Below, one piece after another: positions 17,499-27,028 of a stretch of 64,000 bases of DNA (the first letter of the stretch is position 1; every line of letters starts with the position of its first letter). The stretch is taken from positions 1-64,000 of the forward strand of contig JBMYSZ010000004.1 of NCBI GenBank assembly GCA_049603835.1, in the 5' to 3' direction. The stretch comes from Mangrovicoccus sp049603835 (lineage in GTDB: Bacteria; Pseudomonadota; Alphaproteobacteria; Rhodobacterales; Rhodobacteraceae). A program made the position numbers and the translations under genes. Below the pieces are notes generated by a model that was given only the letters and a program-made list of their open reading frames with translations, was not told the origin of the DNA and did not search any database.

Positions 17499-18281
17499 AT
17501 GACCAATTACACGCCTTATGAGCTGATCGGCGCCGAACGGCGCGGGAAATTTGTGATCACATGCGATCATGCAAGTAATATCGTACCCGAAGATGTGGGC
17601 GGTGGAAGCCTAGGCCTGCCAGCGGCGGATATGGAACGTCATATCGCCTATGATATCGGTGCCGAGGGCGTGGCCCGTGCTTTGGGTGAGGCTCTGGAGG
17701 CTCCGGTGATCCTGTCGCGCTTTTCCCGGCTGGTGATTGACCCTAATCGCGGCGAGCACGATCCGACCCTGTTGATGCGCCTTTATGATGGGACGATCAT
17801 CCCCACAAACCGCCATGCGGATGCGGCGGAACTGGCGCGCCGGGTCGCCGCCTATTACCTGCCCTATCACCGGGCCATTAGCGCGGTTTTCGCCGAACGC
17901 CCGGATGCGGCGCTGATCTCGATGCATAGCTATACACCGCAGCTGCGCGGCCGTCCGGTTCGGCCCTGGCAAGTCGGAGTTCTGTCCGCCCATGATCGGC
18001 GTTTATCCGAAGCGGTGATCGATCAGCTTGGCCAAGCCGATTTCGCCGCTTGGGTCGCGGAAACTACCGGCGCCGCCCTATGTATCGGGGATAATCAGCC
18101 CTATTCAGGCCATCTGCCCGGCGATAGCGTTGACCGTCATGCTTTGCAGTTTAATCGACAAAATACGCTGATCGAGCTCCGCAATGACTTGATCGCGACT
18201 GAGGCAGACCAAATTGCCTGGGCCACGCGTCTCGGGCCTGTGATCACAAAAGCCCTAGCGGCGGTGGAAAGCCAGAGCTAG
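17499..18281 (+). CDS. N-formylglutamate amidohydrolase
   Basis: A 260-residue zinc hydrolase of the FGase family, related to HutG. It would deformylate N-formyl-glutamate in histidine breakdown or act on a similar N-acyl amino acid. The early motif VITCDHASN, the RFSRLVIDPNRGEHD segment and ISMHSYTP are the family signatures; metal ligands lie in the first and last of these. No other hut genes are near, so the physiological substrate is open. Confidence 0.88.
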   Translation: MTNYTPYELIGAERRGKFVITCDHASNIVPEDVGGGSLGLPAADMERHIAYDIGAEGVARALGEALEAPVILSRFSRLVIDPNRGEHDPTLLMRLYDGTIIPTNRHADAAELARRVAAYYLPYHRAISAVFAERPDAALISMHSYTPQLRGRPVRPWQVGVLSAHDRRLSEAVIDQLGQADFAAWVAETTGAALCIGDNQPYSGHLPGDSVDRHALQFNRQNTLIELRNDLIATEADQIAWATRLGPVITKALAAVESQS

Positions 18282-18395
18282 GCTTCGACCAAAGCCGCGC
18301 TGCGCCTAGGTCAGCTTCGCGCTAAGACTGGCGGCAATGCAATTCTCGCCCGCATAGGGCCAAGATCAGAAAATAGCAAAAGAGGGAGCCCGCAG

Positions 18396-18707
18396 ATGAG
18401 CTTGCCAGAGATTGACCCGCAAACCCAAATCGAACTTGAAGCCGCCGCATTTCGCCGCCTGAAATCGCATTTGGCCAATCGTACCGATGTGCAAAATATC
18501 GATATGATGATCCTGGCCGGGTTTTGCCGCAATTGCCTAAGCGAATGGTATCAAGACGCCGCCAATGAGCGCGGCATCGACATGGACAAGGCCCAGGGGC
18601 GCGAAGCCTTTTACGGCATGCCCTACACAGAATGGCGGGATAAATATCAAAAAGAGGCCACGCCAGAACAGCAAGCGGCCTATGCCAAAGCGCATCCCAA
18701 GAGCTAA
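18396..18707 (+). CDS. DUF1244 family protein
   Basis: A 103-residue protein of the DUF1244 family, recognised by the run GFCRNCLSEWYQDAA followed by YGMPYTEWRDKYQ. Members are small soluble proteins with a conserved CxxC-like pair (here FCRNC). Their biochemical function is not established. Downstream of the amidohydrolase by about 115 bases, probably with its own promoter. Confidence 0.85.
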   Translation: MSLPEIDPQTQIELEAAAFRRLKSHLANRTDVQNIDMMILAGFCRNCLSEWYQDAANERGIDMDKAQGREAFYGMPYTEWRDKYQKEATPEQQAAYAKAHPKS

Positions 18708-18747
18708 GCGACCAAGCCGCGTCGGGGATTTCCTGGCGCGGCGCCGC

Positions 18748-19152
18748 TTAATTAAAAACCTTCGGCGTGCCACCTGACGCAGAGAGACGTGGTTTTTCCA
18801 TTGCGAAATGCTCGACCATCGCGTCCAAATCGTCCAGGCGCATATCTTCTTTCACCAAAGCGCAGGCATTGGCTGAATGCATGAAGATGCTGCCATCAGA
18901 GAAAAACCGGTCCCGCGTCACCACCAGCACCCGCAAATTCGGATGGCGATAGCTGGCATAATCGGACACGGCCAGGGCGCTGCCCTCTTCTAAATGCAGA
19001 TCCAAAACCACCACCGCATAGCGCCGAGACGCGAGTTCCGCGACCGCGTCATCTTGGGTCGTGACCAGCGTGACATGTTTACCGCCGCGCTCTAGATAGC
19101 GCTGCCATAATATGCCCAAATCTTTGTTCGATACGACAATTAGGACCCGCAT
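18748..19152 (-). CDS. Single-domain response-regulator-like protein with atypical acidic pocket
   Basis: A 134-residue stand-alone receiver-like domain. Strand 1 is MRVLIVVSNKD, the candidate phospho-acceptor Asp is in VVVLDLHLEEG, and the conserved lysine appears in CALVKEDM. The acidic pair that normally follows strand 1 (DD) is replaced by SN, so metal-dependent phosphorylation may be weakened or lost. The ATG at 19152 has a GGGAGAG site; an upstream start would add 16 odd residues. No kinase lies nearby. Confidence 0.7.
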   Translation of the reverse strand: MRVLIVVSNKDLGILWQRYLERGGKHVTLVTTQDDAVAELASRRYAVVVLDLHLEEGSALAVSDYASYRHPNLRVLVVTRDRFFSDGSIFMHSANACALVKEDMRLDDLDAMVEHFAMEKPRLSASGGTPKVFN

Positions 19153-19459
19153 AATCTCTCCCAGCGCTATTAATATTTTGCAGTCATTCTGCGACTGCAT
19201 CCACGCCCCGCCTAATGAAAAAGGCGCTCAAGACCCTAACAAAAAGTTAAATTATGAAAGCTTTAAGTTAATAATGACGGAAGGTCTGTTTTCCATATCG
19301 ATACAATGACTAAATCAACTATCAAGATCCTTGCCTAAAGGCCTGAAGACACTTGATTTCATTTGATTACAATTGGATTCAGTGCACTTGCCCTTTGGGA
19401 GCTTATCGGCAAGAAAATGCCAAGCTCACCGCAACTTTACTAAGGAACTCAGCTGTTTC
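19153..19459. other. AT-rich leader interval before cobD with a hairpin
   Basis: No gene is supported in these 307 bases. A hairpin with arms GAGCTT (19399-19404) and AAGCTC (19422-19427), plus inner GGC/GCC, lies about 30 bases before the cobD start. I looked for a cobalamin riboswitch (B12 box) and did not find one. Confidence 0.5.
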
Positions 19460-20374
19460 ATGGCCTTTGCAGCGCCTTTAATCTGGGCACTCCTCCTCGA
19501 TGCCAGTTTTGGCGAACCCCGAGTCGTCTGGGAAAGGCTGCCCCATCCGGCGGTCCTCATGGGACGTTTGGTGGCTTTTCTCGATCGCAAACTGAACCAC
19601 CAAACCGCAGGCAAGCTCGCCGGGCTGGCAGCTGTCAGTGTATTAATCGCGGTGGTTCTGGCCATAGCCGGGCTGGTTTCCGCCCTGCCTTATGCCCAAA
19701 TTTGGACGGTGATCTTGGCCTCTATTTTGCTCGCGCAGCGCAGCTTGGTGCAGCATGTGCGTGCAGTTGCCGAGGGGCTTGATATTTCCCTTTCGGAAGG
19801 ACGCAGCAAAGTCGGCCAAATCGTCGGTCGGGATACGCGCGATATGACCCAAGCCGATGTGGCCCGTGCCGCCATCGAATCCGCTGCGGAAAACCTAAGC
19901 GATGGAGTCGTTGCGCCGGTCTTTTGGTTCTTGCTGGCCGGGCTTCCGGGAATATTGGTCTATAAGGTCATCAATACCGCCGATAGCATGATCGGCTATC
20001 GCACCCCGAAATATGCCAATTTCGGCTGGGCGGCGGCGCGGCTGGATGATGTGCTCAATTGGATACCCGCGCGCCTGACCGGGCTGTTGATTGCGGGCAT
20101 CCATGGGCAACTGCGCAATTGGCCCGCGATTAGCGCCGAAGCAAAGCTACAACGTTCGCCCAATGCGGGCTGGCCCGAAGCGGCGATGGCGCGGGTGCTG
20201 AATGTAGCGCTATCGGGGCCGCGCAGCTATCACGGCCAGCGTCGCGACTTCCCCTATGTGCATGAGAGTGGCAAAAAACAAATCGGCGCCGCCGAAATTC
20301 ACCAGGCCGCCACAGTTTTATGGCGGATTTGGGCCTGCCTCTTGGTTACTACTATTTTACTCGCTTTGCTCTAA
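19460..20374 (+). CDS. cobD: Adenosylcobinamide-phosphate synthase CobD/CbiB
   Basis: A 304-residue inner-membrane enzyme that attaches the aminopropanol arm to cobyric acid in vitamin B12 synthesis. It starts with LIWALLLDASFGEPR, and has HPAVLMGRLVAFLD, QIVGRDTRDMTQADVARAAIESAAENLSDG-type sequence (residues about 118-147), NTADSMIGYR and WAAARLDDVLN. Several hydrophobic segments fit a polytopic membrane protein. The ATG at 19460 has AAGGAACT 10 bases upstream; an upstream start would add 29 unsupported residues. No other cob genes are in the window. Confidence 0.92.
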   Translation: MAFAAPLIWALLLDASFGEPRVVWERLPHPAVLMGRLVAFLDRKLNHQTAGKLAGLAAVSVLIAVVLAIAGLVSALPYAQIWTVILASILLAQRSLVQHVRAVAEGLDISLSEGRSKVGQIVGRDTRDMTQADVARAAIESAAENLSDGVVAPVFWFLLAGLPGILVYKVINTADSMIGYRTPKYANFGWAAARLDDVLNWIPARLTGLLIAGIHGQLRNWPAISAEAKLQRSPNAGWPEAAMARVLNVALSGPRSYHGQRRDFPYVHESGKKQIGAAEIHQAATVLWRIWACLLVTTILLALL

Positions 20375-20407
20375 CTGGGGTCAAGGCCCCTCATTTGGAA
20401 AATACCC

Positions 20408-21577
20408 ATGCGCTTTGCCCCCCTCCTTTTCGCAATCTTCCTCGTCATTCCTGCAGGCGCTTTCGCTAAGCAATGCGGTGGAAGTTTCGGCAGTTTTGTG
20501 TCCGGGCTCAAAAGCGAAGCGCGGGCGCGTGGCCATAGCGCCAATATTGTCGATGGTTTTTTCCGTGGGGTGGCGCAGGACCCGGCGGTTTTGCGCGCGG
20601 ATCGGGCACAAGGCATTTTTCAACGGCCTTTCGATGACTTTGCCCGGCGCTTGATCAGTGCCAATCGCCTGAAAACCGGATCGGCTCAGGCGCGTCGCTA
20701 TAAGACCGTTTTTGATCGGATCGAGCAGCAATATGGCGTGTCGCGGGGGGTTTTGCTGGCTTTTTGGGGGCTAGAGACCGATTTTGGCGCAGTCCAGGGA
20801 AATTTCAACACCCGCAATGCCTTGGTCACGCTCGCCCATGATTGTCGCCGCCCGGAACTTTTCCGGCCGCAAGTCTTGGCCGCGATTGACCTTTATGCAC
20901 GCGGCGATTTTGACCCGGCGCGCACAACTGGGGCTTGGGCAGGCGAAATTGGTCAGGTGCAAATGCTGCCAGCCGATATTTTGATCAATGGCGTGGATGG
21001 GGATGGCGATGGACGTGTGGATTTGAAGGGCAGCTCGATAGATGCGCTCATGTCTGGCGCAAAAATGCTGCGCCATTTGGGTTGGCGCGCTCAGGAACCA
21101 TGGCTGCAAGAAGTGATCGTGCCGCAAGATCTCGACTGGCGGAAGACAGGGCTTGATACCACCTTAACCGGGCGCCAATGGGCAAAGGCTGGCCTGCGCC
21201 CGCGCTATGGCAAGATCTGGAATTTGGACGCATCGCTGATTTTACCCATGGGGCGTAACGGTCCAGCCTTTCTAGCTTATCCCAATTACCGCGTGCTGTT
21301 TGAGTGGAATAAATCCTATGTCTATGTGACCACTGCCGCCTATTTCGGAACCCGCCTCGAAGGCGCGCCAGTTTTCACGCCCGGCACAGCCAGCCCGGCG
21401 CTTTCCGAAGCCCAGATGAAGCAATTGCAGTCGAAGCTTAAAGCGCGCGGCCATGATGTGGGCAAAGTCGATGGGATCTTGGGGGCAAAAACCCGCCGCG
21501 CCGTTCAAAGAGAACAAGCAAAGCTTGGACTTCCTGCGGATGCTTGGCCGACAATTGGTCTGCTCAACCGGCTTTGA
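20408..21577 (+). CDS. Lytic murein transglycosylase (MltB-type) with peptidoglycan-binding domain
   Basis: A 389-residue periplasmic enzyme. Residues 1-20 are a signal peptide ending GAFA. The SLT_2/MltB catalytic domain follows, with the catalytic glutamate E123 in FWGLETDFGA, and GEIGQVQMLPADILING and NGVDGDGDGRVDL later. Residues about 325-389 are a PG_binding_1 domain (LKARGHDVGKVDGILGAKTRRAV). It would cleave glycan strands to form 1,6-anhydro ends during wall turnover. No lipobox, so soluble in the periplasm. It lies 33 bases after cobD. Confidence 0.9.
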   Translation: MRFAPLLFAIFLVIPAGAFAKQCGGSFGSFVSGLKSEARARGHSANIVDGFFRGVAQDPAVLRADRAQGIFQRPFDDFARRLISANRLKTGSAQARRYKTVFDRIEQQYGVSRGVLLAFWGLETDFGAVQGNFNTRNALVTLAHDCRRPELFRPQVLAAIDLYARGDFDPARTTGAWAGEIGQVQMLPADILINGVDGDGDGRVDLKGSSIDALMSGAKMLRHLGWRAQEPWLQEVIVPQDLDWRKTGLDTTLTGRQWAKAGLRPRYGKIWNLDASLILPMGRNGPAFLAYPNYRVLFEWNKSYVYVTTAAYFGTRLEGAPVFTPGTASPALSEAQMKQLQSKLKARGHDVGKVDGILGAKTRRAVQREQAKLGLPADAWPTIGLLNRL

Positions 21578-21708
21578 GCCCCCTCACCACTCCCGCAGCA
21601 AGAGGCCCCGCCCCCATTCACGAAATCATTGACGCACCTGGTCGCTAGCCCTCCCTACGGTCGAACGTGAGAAATGACTAAGCAGCCTCGGGCTTTTCCC
21701 GAGATGGG

Positions 21709-22095
21709 TTAACGAATCTTGATCGCGGAGCGCACCGGATAACGGGTGCCGCCTGCGGTGATCAGCACCAGTTTCTTCACACTGCGCACATAAGTATCGC
21801 AGCGCGCGCCACCTTTTTTGAAGGTCACACAGATCATACCATGGTCATAAAGCTTATAGCGGCCCGGCTTGGGTTCTGCATCCTCATGGGCATAATATTC
21901 ATAGCTGCCATTTTTGTAATAGACCGACGCGCTTTTATCCTTATAGGTCACGCGGCGCCCAACAAGCCGGGTCTTAATCCCGTCTTGGGTCAAAAATGAA
22001 TCATTCGGACGAAGGCCGGGGATCCGGTACTCCCCCGCAGACACCATCGGCGACATCACAAGCATCGCCATCACAAAAATCAAAACACGGCGCAT
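21709..22095 (-). CDS. Exported small protein, unknown
   Basis: A 128-residue protein with a signal peptide (MRRVLIFVMAMLVMSPMVSA, cleaved after VSA) and a mature part of about 108 residues rich in tyrosine and lysine with two cysteines (MICVTF and ARCDTY) that could form a disulfide. No family is recognised. The ATG at 22095 is favoured by GGGAG upstream and by the signal peptide. It follows smc on the same strand but is probably separate. Confidence 0.65.
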   Translation of the reverse strand: MRRVLIFVMAMLVMSPMVSAGEYRIPGLRPNDSFLTQDGIKTRLVGRRVTYKDKSASVYYKNGSYEYYAHEDAEPKPGRYKLYDHGMICVTFKKGGARCDTYVRSVKKLVLITAGGTRYPVRSAIKIR

Positions 22096-22170
22096 CAAGA
22101 CCACTCCCTTTGCCATCCCCAGGCAAAGCCAGCTATCCATTATCGCCGTTTGCCTGCTTCGAGCTTGGGC

Positions 22171-25100
22171 CTACGCCACCAAAGTTGCCGCGCGCTTAAG
22201 ATCCACCGAGACCAATTGGCTAACCCCCTGCTCGGCCATCGTCACGCCGAACAGACGATCCATCCGCGCCATAGTGACCGCATGGTGCGTGATGATCAAA
22301 AACCGCGTCCTGGTGCGGCGCGTCATCTCGTCGAGCAGGTCGCAAAACCGGGTGACATTGGCGTCATCCAGCGGTGCGTCGACCTCGTCCAACACACAAA
22401 TCGGCGAGGGATTGGCCAAAAATACCGCAAAAATCAATGCCAAAGCGGTCAAAGTCTGCTCTCCGCCTGATAAGAGCGACAGCGTAGACAGCTTTTTGCC
22501 CGGCGGCTGACACATGATTTCCAAGCCTGCCTCTAGCGGATCATCGCTTTCGACCAGGACCAGATTTGCTTCACCACCATTAAACAAATGCGTAAAAAGA
22601 TTGCGGAAATTCGTGTTCACTTCGTCGAACGCGGCCAGTAAACGCCCTCGGCCTTCGCGGTTCAGACTATTGATGCCCGCCCGCAGTTTTTCCACCGCTT
22701 CCTCAAGATCGGCTTTGTCCTTGGCCAGGGCGTCATGTTCGCTTTGGACTTCGCGGGCGTCCTCTTCGGCGCGAAGATTGACCGCTCCAAGAGCCTCGCG
22801 CGCCCGGCGAAGACGCGAAACTTGTGCCTCCAGGCTTTTGACATCGGGCCAGTCCTCGGGAACGCCCTGCAATTCCTGGCCAAGCTCCGCTGCGGTGGTA
22901 TTTCGCTCTTCGGCAATGCGCGCCTCGGCTGACTGTACCGAAGCGGTGGCGCTTTCGACCTTGGTTTCTGCACGGGCCAGGCTTTCGCGCGCTTTAGAGG
23001 CCTGCTTTTCCGCGGCCCGCGCTTCGCCTGCCACCTGACGTAACAGAGTATCTGCCGCGCTCGCCGCCTCAATCGCGGCGCTCATCCGGTCTTCGGCATG
23101 GGCGGCCTGCTCGGTCAATTGATCCAGTTCCTGACGCAGCAAATCCGGCTGCGCCTTTGCCTCATTCAAAGCCGAGGTCAATCCCGCCAGACGCGCCGCG
23201 AGGTCACCGCGCCGCTTTTCAGCGCTTGCTTTGCGTTGGTCCCAATCGGAGAGATCACGACTAATCTGCGCCAATCGCTTATCCCGCGCCGCGCCATCCC
23301 GGCGCAAGCCATCCCGCGCCGCTCGGGCCGCCGCCACCGCGTCGCGCGTCCCGGTCAGCTCATCTTTGGCGCTATAGATCTGGTCGCGCAGCTCTTCGAG
23401 ATCGTCAAACGCCTCCATTGCTTGCTCGGCTTCGGCCAAGCCTTCGGCCTCGCTTTCGGCCTGGGCCGCGTGATGGGCGATGGCTTGGGTCTGTTCTTCG
23501 GCCTTGGCGGCGGCTGTCCGACTGGCGGCTTCGGCCAGGGTCACCGCACGATTAGCCGCCTCCACTTGTTGATCAGCCGCTTTGCGCCCAGACCGCGCCG
23601 CGCGCTCTGCCTCGGCGCATGCGCTCTTATCAGCCTCTGCCGCCATCCAAGCCGCTTGTGCTGTCTCGGCCTCTTCTTCAGCCGCGGCTAGATCCGCCTC
23701 TACCTTGCGCAGGCGGTTTTGCTGCTCCAGACGCAGGCTGGCCGCCGAAGGCGCATCCGCCGCTGCCAAAGTCAGCCCATCCCAACGCCAAACATCGCCG
23801 TCGCGCGTGACCAACCGTTGCCCGGGGCGCAGCTCGGAATGCAATCTTGCCCCTGCCGCCGCATCCGCAACGATCCCAACCTGCTTTAACCGACGGGCCA
23901 GCAAGGGATGCGGCGCCACATGGCAAGAGAGCGGCTCTACCCCTTCGGGCAGAGGTTGATGCTCGCCATATTTCGGCAATTGCACCCAGCCCGATCCTTG
24001 GCCCTCGCTTTGAGCCGGAATATTCAAATCATCTGCCAGGACCGTGCCCAAGGCACGGGCGAAATCATCATCCACATGCAAGGCCGCGATCAGCCCCTCG
24101 CCGCGCTCATCCGTGCCGGTTTGCAACAAATTGCGCAGCCCATCGCATTCCGCCGCCAAACCGCCAAGCCGCGCCTGAGCCCCGGCCTTTGCCTGACGCG
24201 CGGCAGCCTCCGCATCTTGGGCGTCGCGATGCGCTGTTTCCGCTTGGTCTTGCTGCTCTTCGGCGGCGTCCTGCTCCGACTGGGCTTCCTCAAGCGCGGC
24301 GCGGGCCTGCTCGACCACATCAAGCTGCCGGTCCCGCTCCGCTATCGCCGCTTCGCCCTGCTCTTCGGCCCGGGCAATCGCGGTTTGGTGTTTCGTCAGC
24401 GCCGCTTGATGCCGGGCTATATCGCGCAAAGCCACATCACGTTCGGCCTGCTGTCCGGCCAATTGCCCCTGCAAAGCCTGAAGCTGAGCTTCCTGCGCCT
24501 CGATCATCGCCCCGGCTTCGTCCAAAGCGGCCTCGGCCTCTTCGATACGGTCATCATGGCCGTCTTGCGCCTCGGTCAGCTCTGCCAATTCTTGCCGCAG
24601 ACGGTCAGTGGTCCGCTCCGCATCACGGTCAAGCTGGTCCTCGCGGTCATTATCGGAATTCGCCTGAGCCAATTGGCTGGCCAATGCCTCTAGCGCCGCC
24701 TCGGCTTGATCTGCCTTGTCCGCCGCCAAATCCCGCGCAACGATGGCGCGTTGATGCACGGCACGGGCGATGGCCTCTTCTTCCCGCAAATCTGGCAGAG
24801 CGGCTTCGGCCTCTTCCCGCGCAGCATCTGCGGCCCGCACCGCTTTTTCCTGCTGAGCGCAGTCCATCACCGCATTACGCTGCGCTGCCTGGGCCTCTTC
24901 GGCTTTGGCAGTCGCCTTGCGCCATAGCACATAAAGATGCCGGCCCTCGGCCTCGCGCAGCTCTGCCCCAATTTCACGGTAGCGCGCAGCCGCTTTCGCC
25001 TGCCGCGATAATTGCCCAAGCTGGGTCACCAGCTGCTCTACGACATCTTCGACCCGCTCCAGATTGGTCGAAGTGCTTTTGAGTTTCAGCTCCGCCTCAT

Positions 25101-25632
25101 GGCGACGCTGATAAAGCCCGGAAATCCCCGCTGCTTCCTCTAGCACTCTGCGCCGTGCCCGCGGTTTTGCATTGATCAGCTCGGAAATCTGGCCCTGCCG
25201 CACCAAAGACGGAGAATGAGCCCCGGTGGAGGCATCCGCGAAAAGCATCTGCACATCCCGCGCCCGCACATCGCGTGTATTGGCCTTATAGGCCGATCCC
25301 GCATCACGCGTGATTCGCCGAACGATCTCTAGAATGTCGGCCTCATTGAAGGCTGCGGGGGCCAAACGCTCGGAATTATCGATTGTCAGGGTGACTTCGG
25401 CGAAATTTCGGGCATTGCGGCTAGACGTCCCAGCAAAGATGACATCTTCCATGCCACCGCCCCGCATGGCCTTGGCCCGAGTTTCCCCCATGACCCAACG
25501 CAAGGCCTCTAACAGATTGGACTTTCCGCAGCCATTTGGGCCAACAACCCCTGTGAGTCCTTCTGCAATCACCAATTCGGTGGAATCAACGAAGCTTTTG
25601 AATCCATTCAATCTAAGCCGGGTGAACTGCAA
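22171..25632 (-). CDS. smc: Chromosome segregation ATPase SMC
   Basis: A 1153-residue SMC, the normal size for alphaproteobacteria. The head has Walker A GPNGCGKSNL (residues 31-40), two long coiled coils follow, rich in Ala/Glu/Arg, around a hinge near residues 500-640, and the C-terminal head carries the signature LLSGGEQTLTAL and Walker B PICVLDEVDAPLDD. With ScpA and ScpB it loads near parS sites and extrudes loops to organise and segregate the chromosome. Its partners are not in the window. Transcribed alone from about 25.65 kb. Confidence 0.96.
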   Translation of the reverse strand: MQFTRLRLNGFKSFVDSTELVIAEGLTGVVGPNGCGKSNLLEALRWVMGETRAKAMRGGGMEDVIFAGTSSRNARNFAEVTLTIDNSERLAPAAFNEADILEIVRRITRDAGSAYKANTRDVRARDVQMLFADASTGAHSPSLVRQGQISELINAKPRARRRVLEEAAGISGLYQRRHEAELKLKSTSTNLERVEDVVEQLVTQLGQLSRQAKAAARYREIGAELREAEGRHLYVLWRKATAKAEEAQAAQRNAVMDCAQQEKAVRAADAAREEAEAALPDLREEEAIARAVHQRAIVARDLAADKADQAEAALEALASQLAQANSDNDREDQLDRDAERTTDRLRQELAELTEAQDGHDDRIEEAEAALDEAGAMIEAQEAQLQALQGQLAGQQAERDVALRDIARHQAALTKHQTAIARAEEQGEAAIAERDRQLDVVEQARAALEEAQSEQDAAEEQQDQAETAHRDAQDAEAAARQAKAGAQARLGGLAAECDGLRNLLQTGTDERGEGLIAALHVDDDFARALGTVLADDLNIPAQSEGQGSGWVQLPKYGEHQPLPEGVEPLSCHVAPHPLLARRLKQVGIVADAAAGARLHSELRPGQRLVTRDGDVWRWDGLTLAAADAPSAASLRLEQQNRLRKVEADLAAAEEEAETAQAAWMAAEADKSACAEAERAARSGRKAADQQVEAANRAVTLAEAASRTAAAKAEEQTQAIAHHAAQAESEAEGLAEAEQAMEAFDDLEELRDQIYSAKDELTGTRDAVAAARAARDGLRRDGAARDKRLAQISRDLSDWDQRKASAEKRRGDLAARLAGLTSALNEAKAQPDLLRQELDQLTEQAAHAEDRMSAAIEAASAADTLLRQVAGEARAAEKQASKARESLARAETKVESATASVQSAEARIAEERNTTAAELGQELQGVPEDWPDVKSLEAQVSRLRRAREALGAVNLRAEEDAREVQSEHDALAKDKADLEEAVEKLRAGINSLNREGRGRLLAAFDEVNTNFRNLFTHLFNGGEANLVLVESDDPLEAGLEIMCQPPGKKLSTLSLLSGGEQTLTALALIFAVFLANPSPICVLDEVDAPLDDANVTRFCDLLDEMTRRTRTRFLIITHHAVTMARMDRLFGVTMAEQGVSQLVSVDLKRAATLVA

Positions 25633-25981
25633 AATTTGGCCTCAGTTGGGTTGGGAATTTAGACCTTATCATCCAAAAGCAGGCGTCCCATGTCAAGAAA
25701 ATCAACACATGATATGCGCCTAAATCCTCCACGCCCCACAACATATCGCAGCTAACAGCATGTTTTGTATGGACTTCGCATTACTATGCCAATGCAGCGA
25801 AGATGCTTGACGTTTTGGTAACGTTTTCACTACCCACAGATGACACAGGCCGTAATCGAACTAAGGCGGCGCTTCCAGATGGTAGAGGGCTGATGACACA
25901 GATCGGCGAGACTTCATACCGGACTACTAAGATTTCTCCCCGGCGTCACGGGTTCCGTTTTGATAACTTCAGAGTATCCCC
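25633..25981. other. Gene-free interval between smc and the GNAT gene
   Basis: These 349 bases hold the divergent promoters. One reading frame at 25803-25985 has no recognisable content and runs into the acetyltransferase start, so I leave it out. I see no repeat, terminator or clear operator. Confidence 0.5.
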
Positions 25982-26461
25982 ATGAATATGCACCGCTCGA
26001 GCCTTGGCTCCGTCACCGTAAGTATAGAAACGCCTATCACAGTCTCAAACCAGGCTTTGATCGCCGACAGCCAAGAGGCGCTGCTGGAAATTCTGCCCGA
26101 GAATGAAATTTTCTCGCTAGATGCCGAAGAGCTAACCGCCCCGAATTGCGTGTTTTTCGTGGCATTCCATTATGGCAAACCCATGGGATGCGTCGCCCTG
26201 GTGGATCAGCTTCACTATGGGGAAATCAAACGGCTTTTCGTCCGCCCGCAAGCGCGCGGGCTGGGTCTGGCAAAGGCCCTTATGGCCGCGCTCGAAGATC
26301 AATGTCGTGATTTAGGTCTGGTGACTTTGCGGCTGGAAACAGGCACTCAGCTGACCGAGGCGGTGCAGCTTTACCGCGCGCAGGGTTTTGCTGAATGCGA
26401 GGCTTTTGGCGATTATCCCGTGCTCGACAGCAGCTTGTTCATGGAAAAATCGCTAGCTTAA
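25982..26461 (+). CDS. GNAT-family N-acetyltransferase
   Basis: A 159-residue acetyltransferase. The acetyl-CoA binding motif is in IKRLFVRPQARGLGLAKALM (R/Q-x-x-G-x-G/A pattern), preceded by the strand GCVALVDQ and followed by LRLETGTQ and YRAQGF. Layout matches small PaiA/YedL-like GNAT proteins that acetylate unknown amines. The first 25 residues may be unstructured; a shorter start at residue 3 is possible. Convergent with a small lipoprotein gene. Confidence 0.82.
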   Translation: MNMHRSSLGSVTVSIETPITVSNQALIADSQEALLEILPENEIFSLDAEELTAPNCVFFVAFHYGKPMGCVALVDQLHYGEIKRLFVRPQARGLGLAKALMAALEDQCRDLGLVTLRLETGTQLTEAVQLYRAQGFAECEAFGDYPVLDSSLFMEKSLA

Positions 26462-26469
26462 CCACTGGC

Positions 26470-26829
26470 TTAGTGGGGTTTGGCGTAGACCAGCGGCGGT
26501 GAGAGCCTGCCCGCTTTGCTATCTGGGCAATTTAAATAGGCCTCGATCAAATTGGAATCACCATACAGCGTTTGCGGCTGGATTTCGCATCCGGTGACTT
26601 GGGTGATCGCGACCATGCCGCGCCGCAAACTGGTGCTAAGCGGGATGCGATGATCCTGGGGGGTGAGCCGGATCGCTTCGGCCCGATGCTGGGAATAGGC
26701 CACGCGAAACCGCACCCCTTCCACCTCGGCGATGCCGGACGGCGCATCGATCAATGCCGGGCTGGGAATGGAACAAGCCGAAACCCCGAAAGCGATTAGA
26801 AGGAAAACCCCAAAGGCAGTGCACCGCAT
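26470..26829 (-). CDS. Small lipoprotein, unknown
   Basis: A 119-residue predicted lipoprotein. The signal peptide ends in the lipobox GVSAC with the acylated cysteine at residue 19. The mature domain of about 100 residues contains two further cysteines (TGCEIQ and LNCPDS) and no recognised family. Retention at inner or outer membrane cannot be read with confidence; the residue after Cys is Ser, which usually means outer membrane. Convergent with the GNAT gene, 8 bases apart. Confidence 0.7.
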   Translation of the reverse strand: MRCTAFGVFLLIAFGVSACSIPSPALIDAPSGIAEVEGVRFRVAYSQHRAEAIRLTPQDHRIPLSTSLRRGMVAITQVTGCEIQPQTLYGDSNLIEAYLNCPDSKAGRLSPPLVYAKPH

Positions 26830-27028
26830 ATGGGGCAGCTAGGGCAAAGTTTCTAAAATTTGGTTAGAATTCGGCGGCCTAGCCTTGTCTTGGCCTATTT
26901 AACCCTAAGTAACTGCTACGGAGCTTCAAGTTTCCCATAAAGTCCTCTGCAATTTTGCACAATGGAAAGGCAGATAACGCGTCATTGCGGAGATGGACAC
27001 AGACCTTCCATAAGCGTAGGCCCAGGAT

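Noticed and set aside
19153..19459. Cobalamin riboswitch before cobD
   Set aside because: No B12 box or multi-stem core; only one hairpin.
23847..25082. Open frame of 411 codons opposite smc
   Set aside because: Pro/Arg/Ala-rich shadow of the SMC coiled coil; no signal, domain or ribosome site.
25803..25985. Frame of 60 codons before the GNAT gene
   Set aside because: No ribosome site or recognisable content; it runs into the GNAT start.
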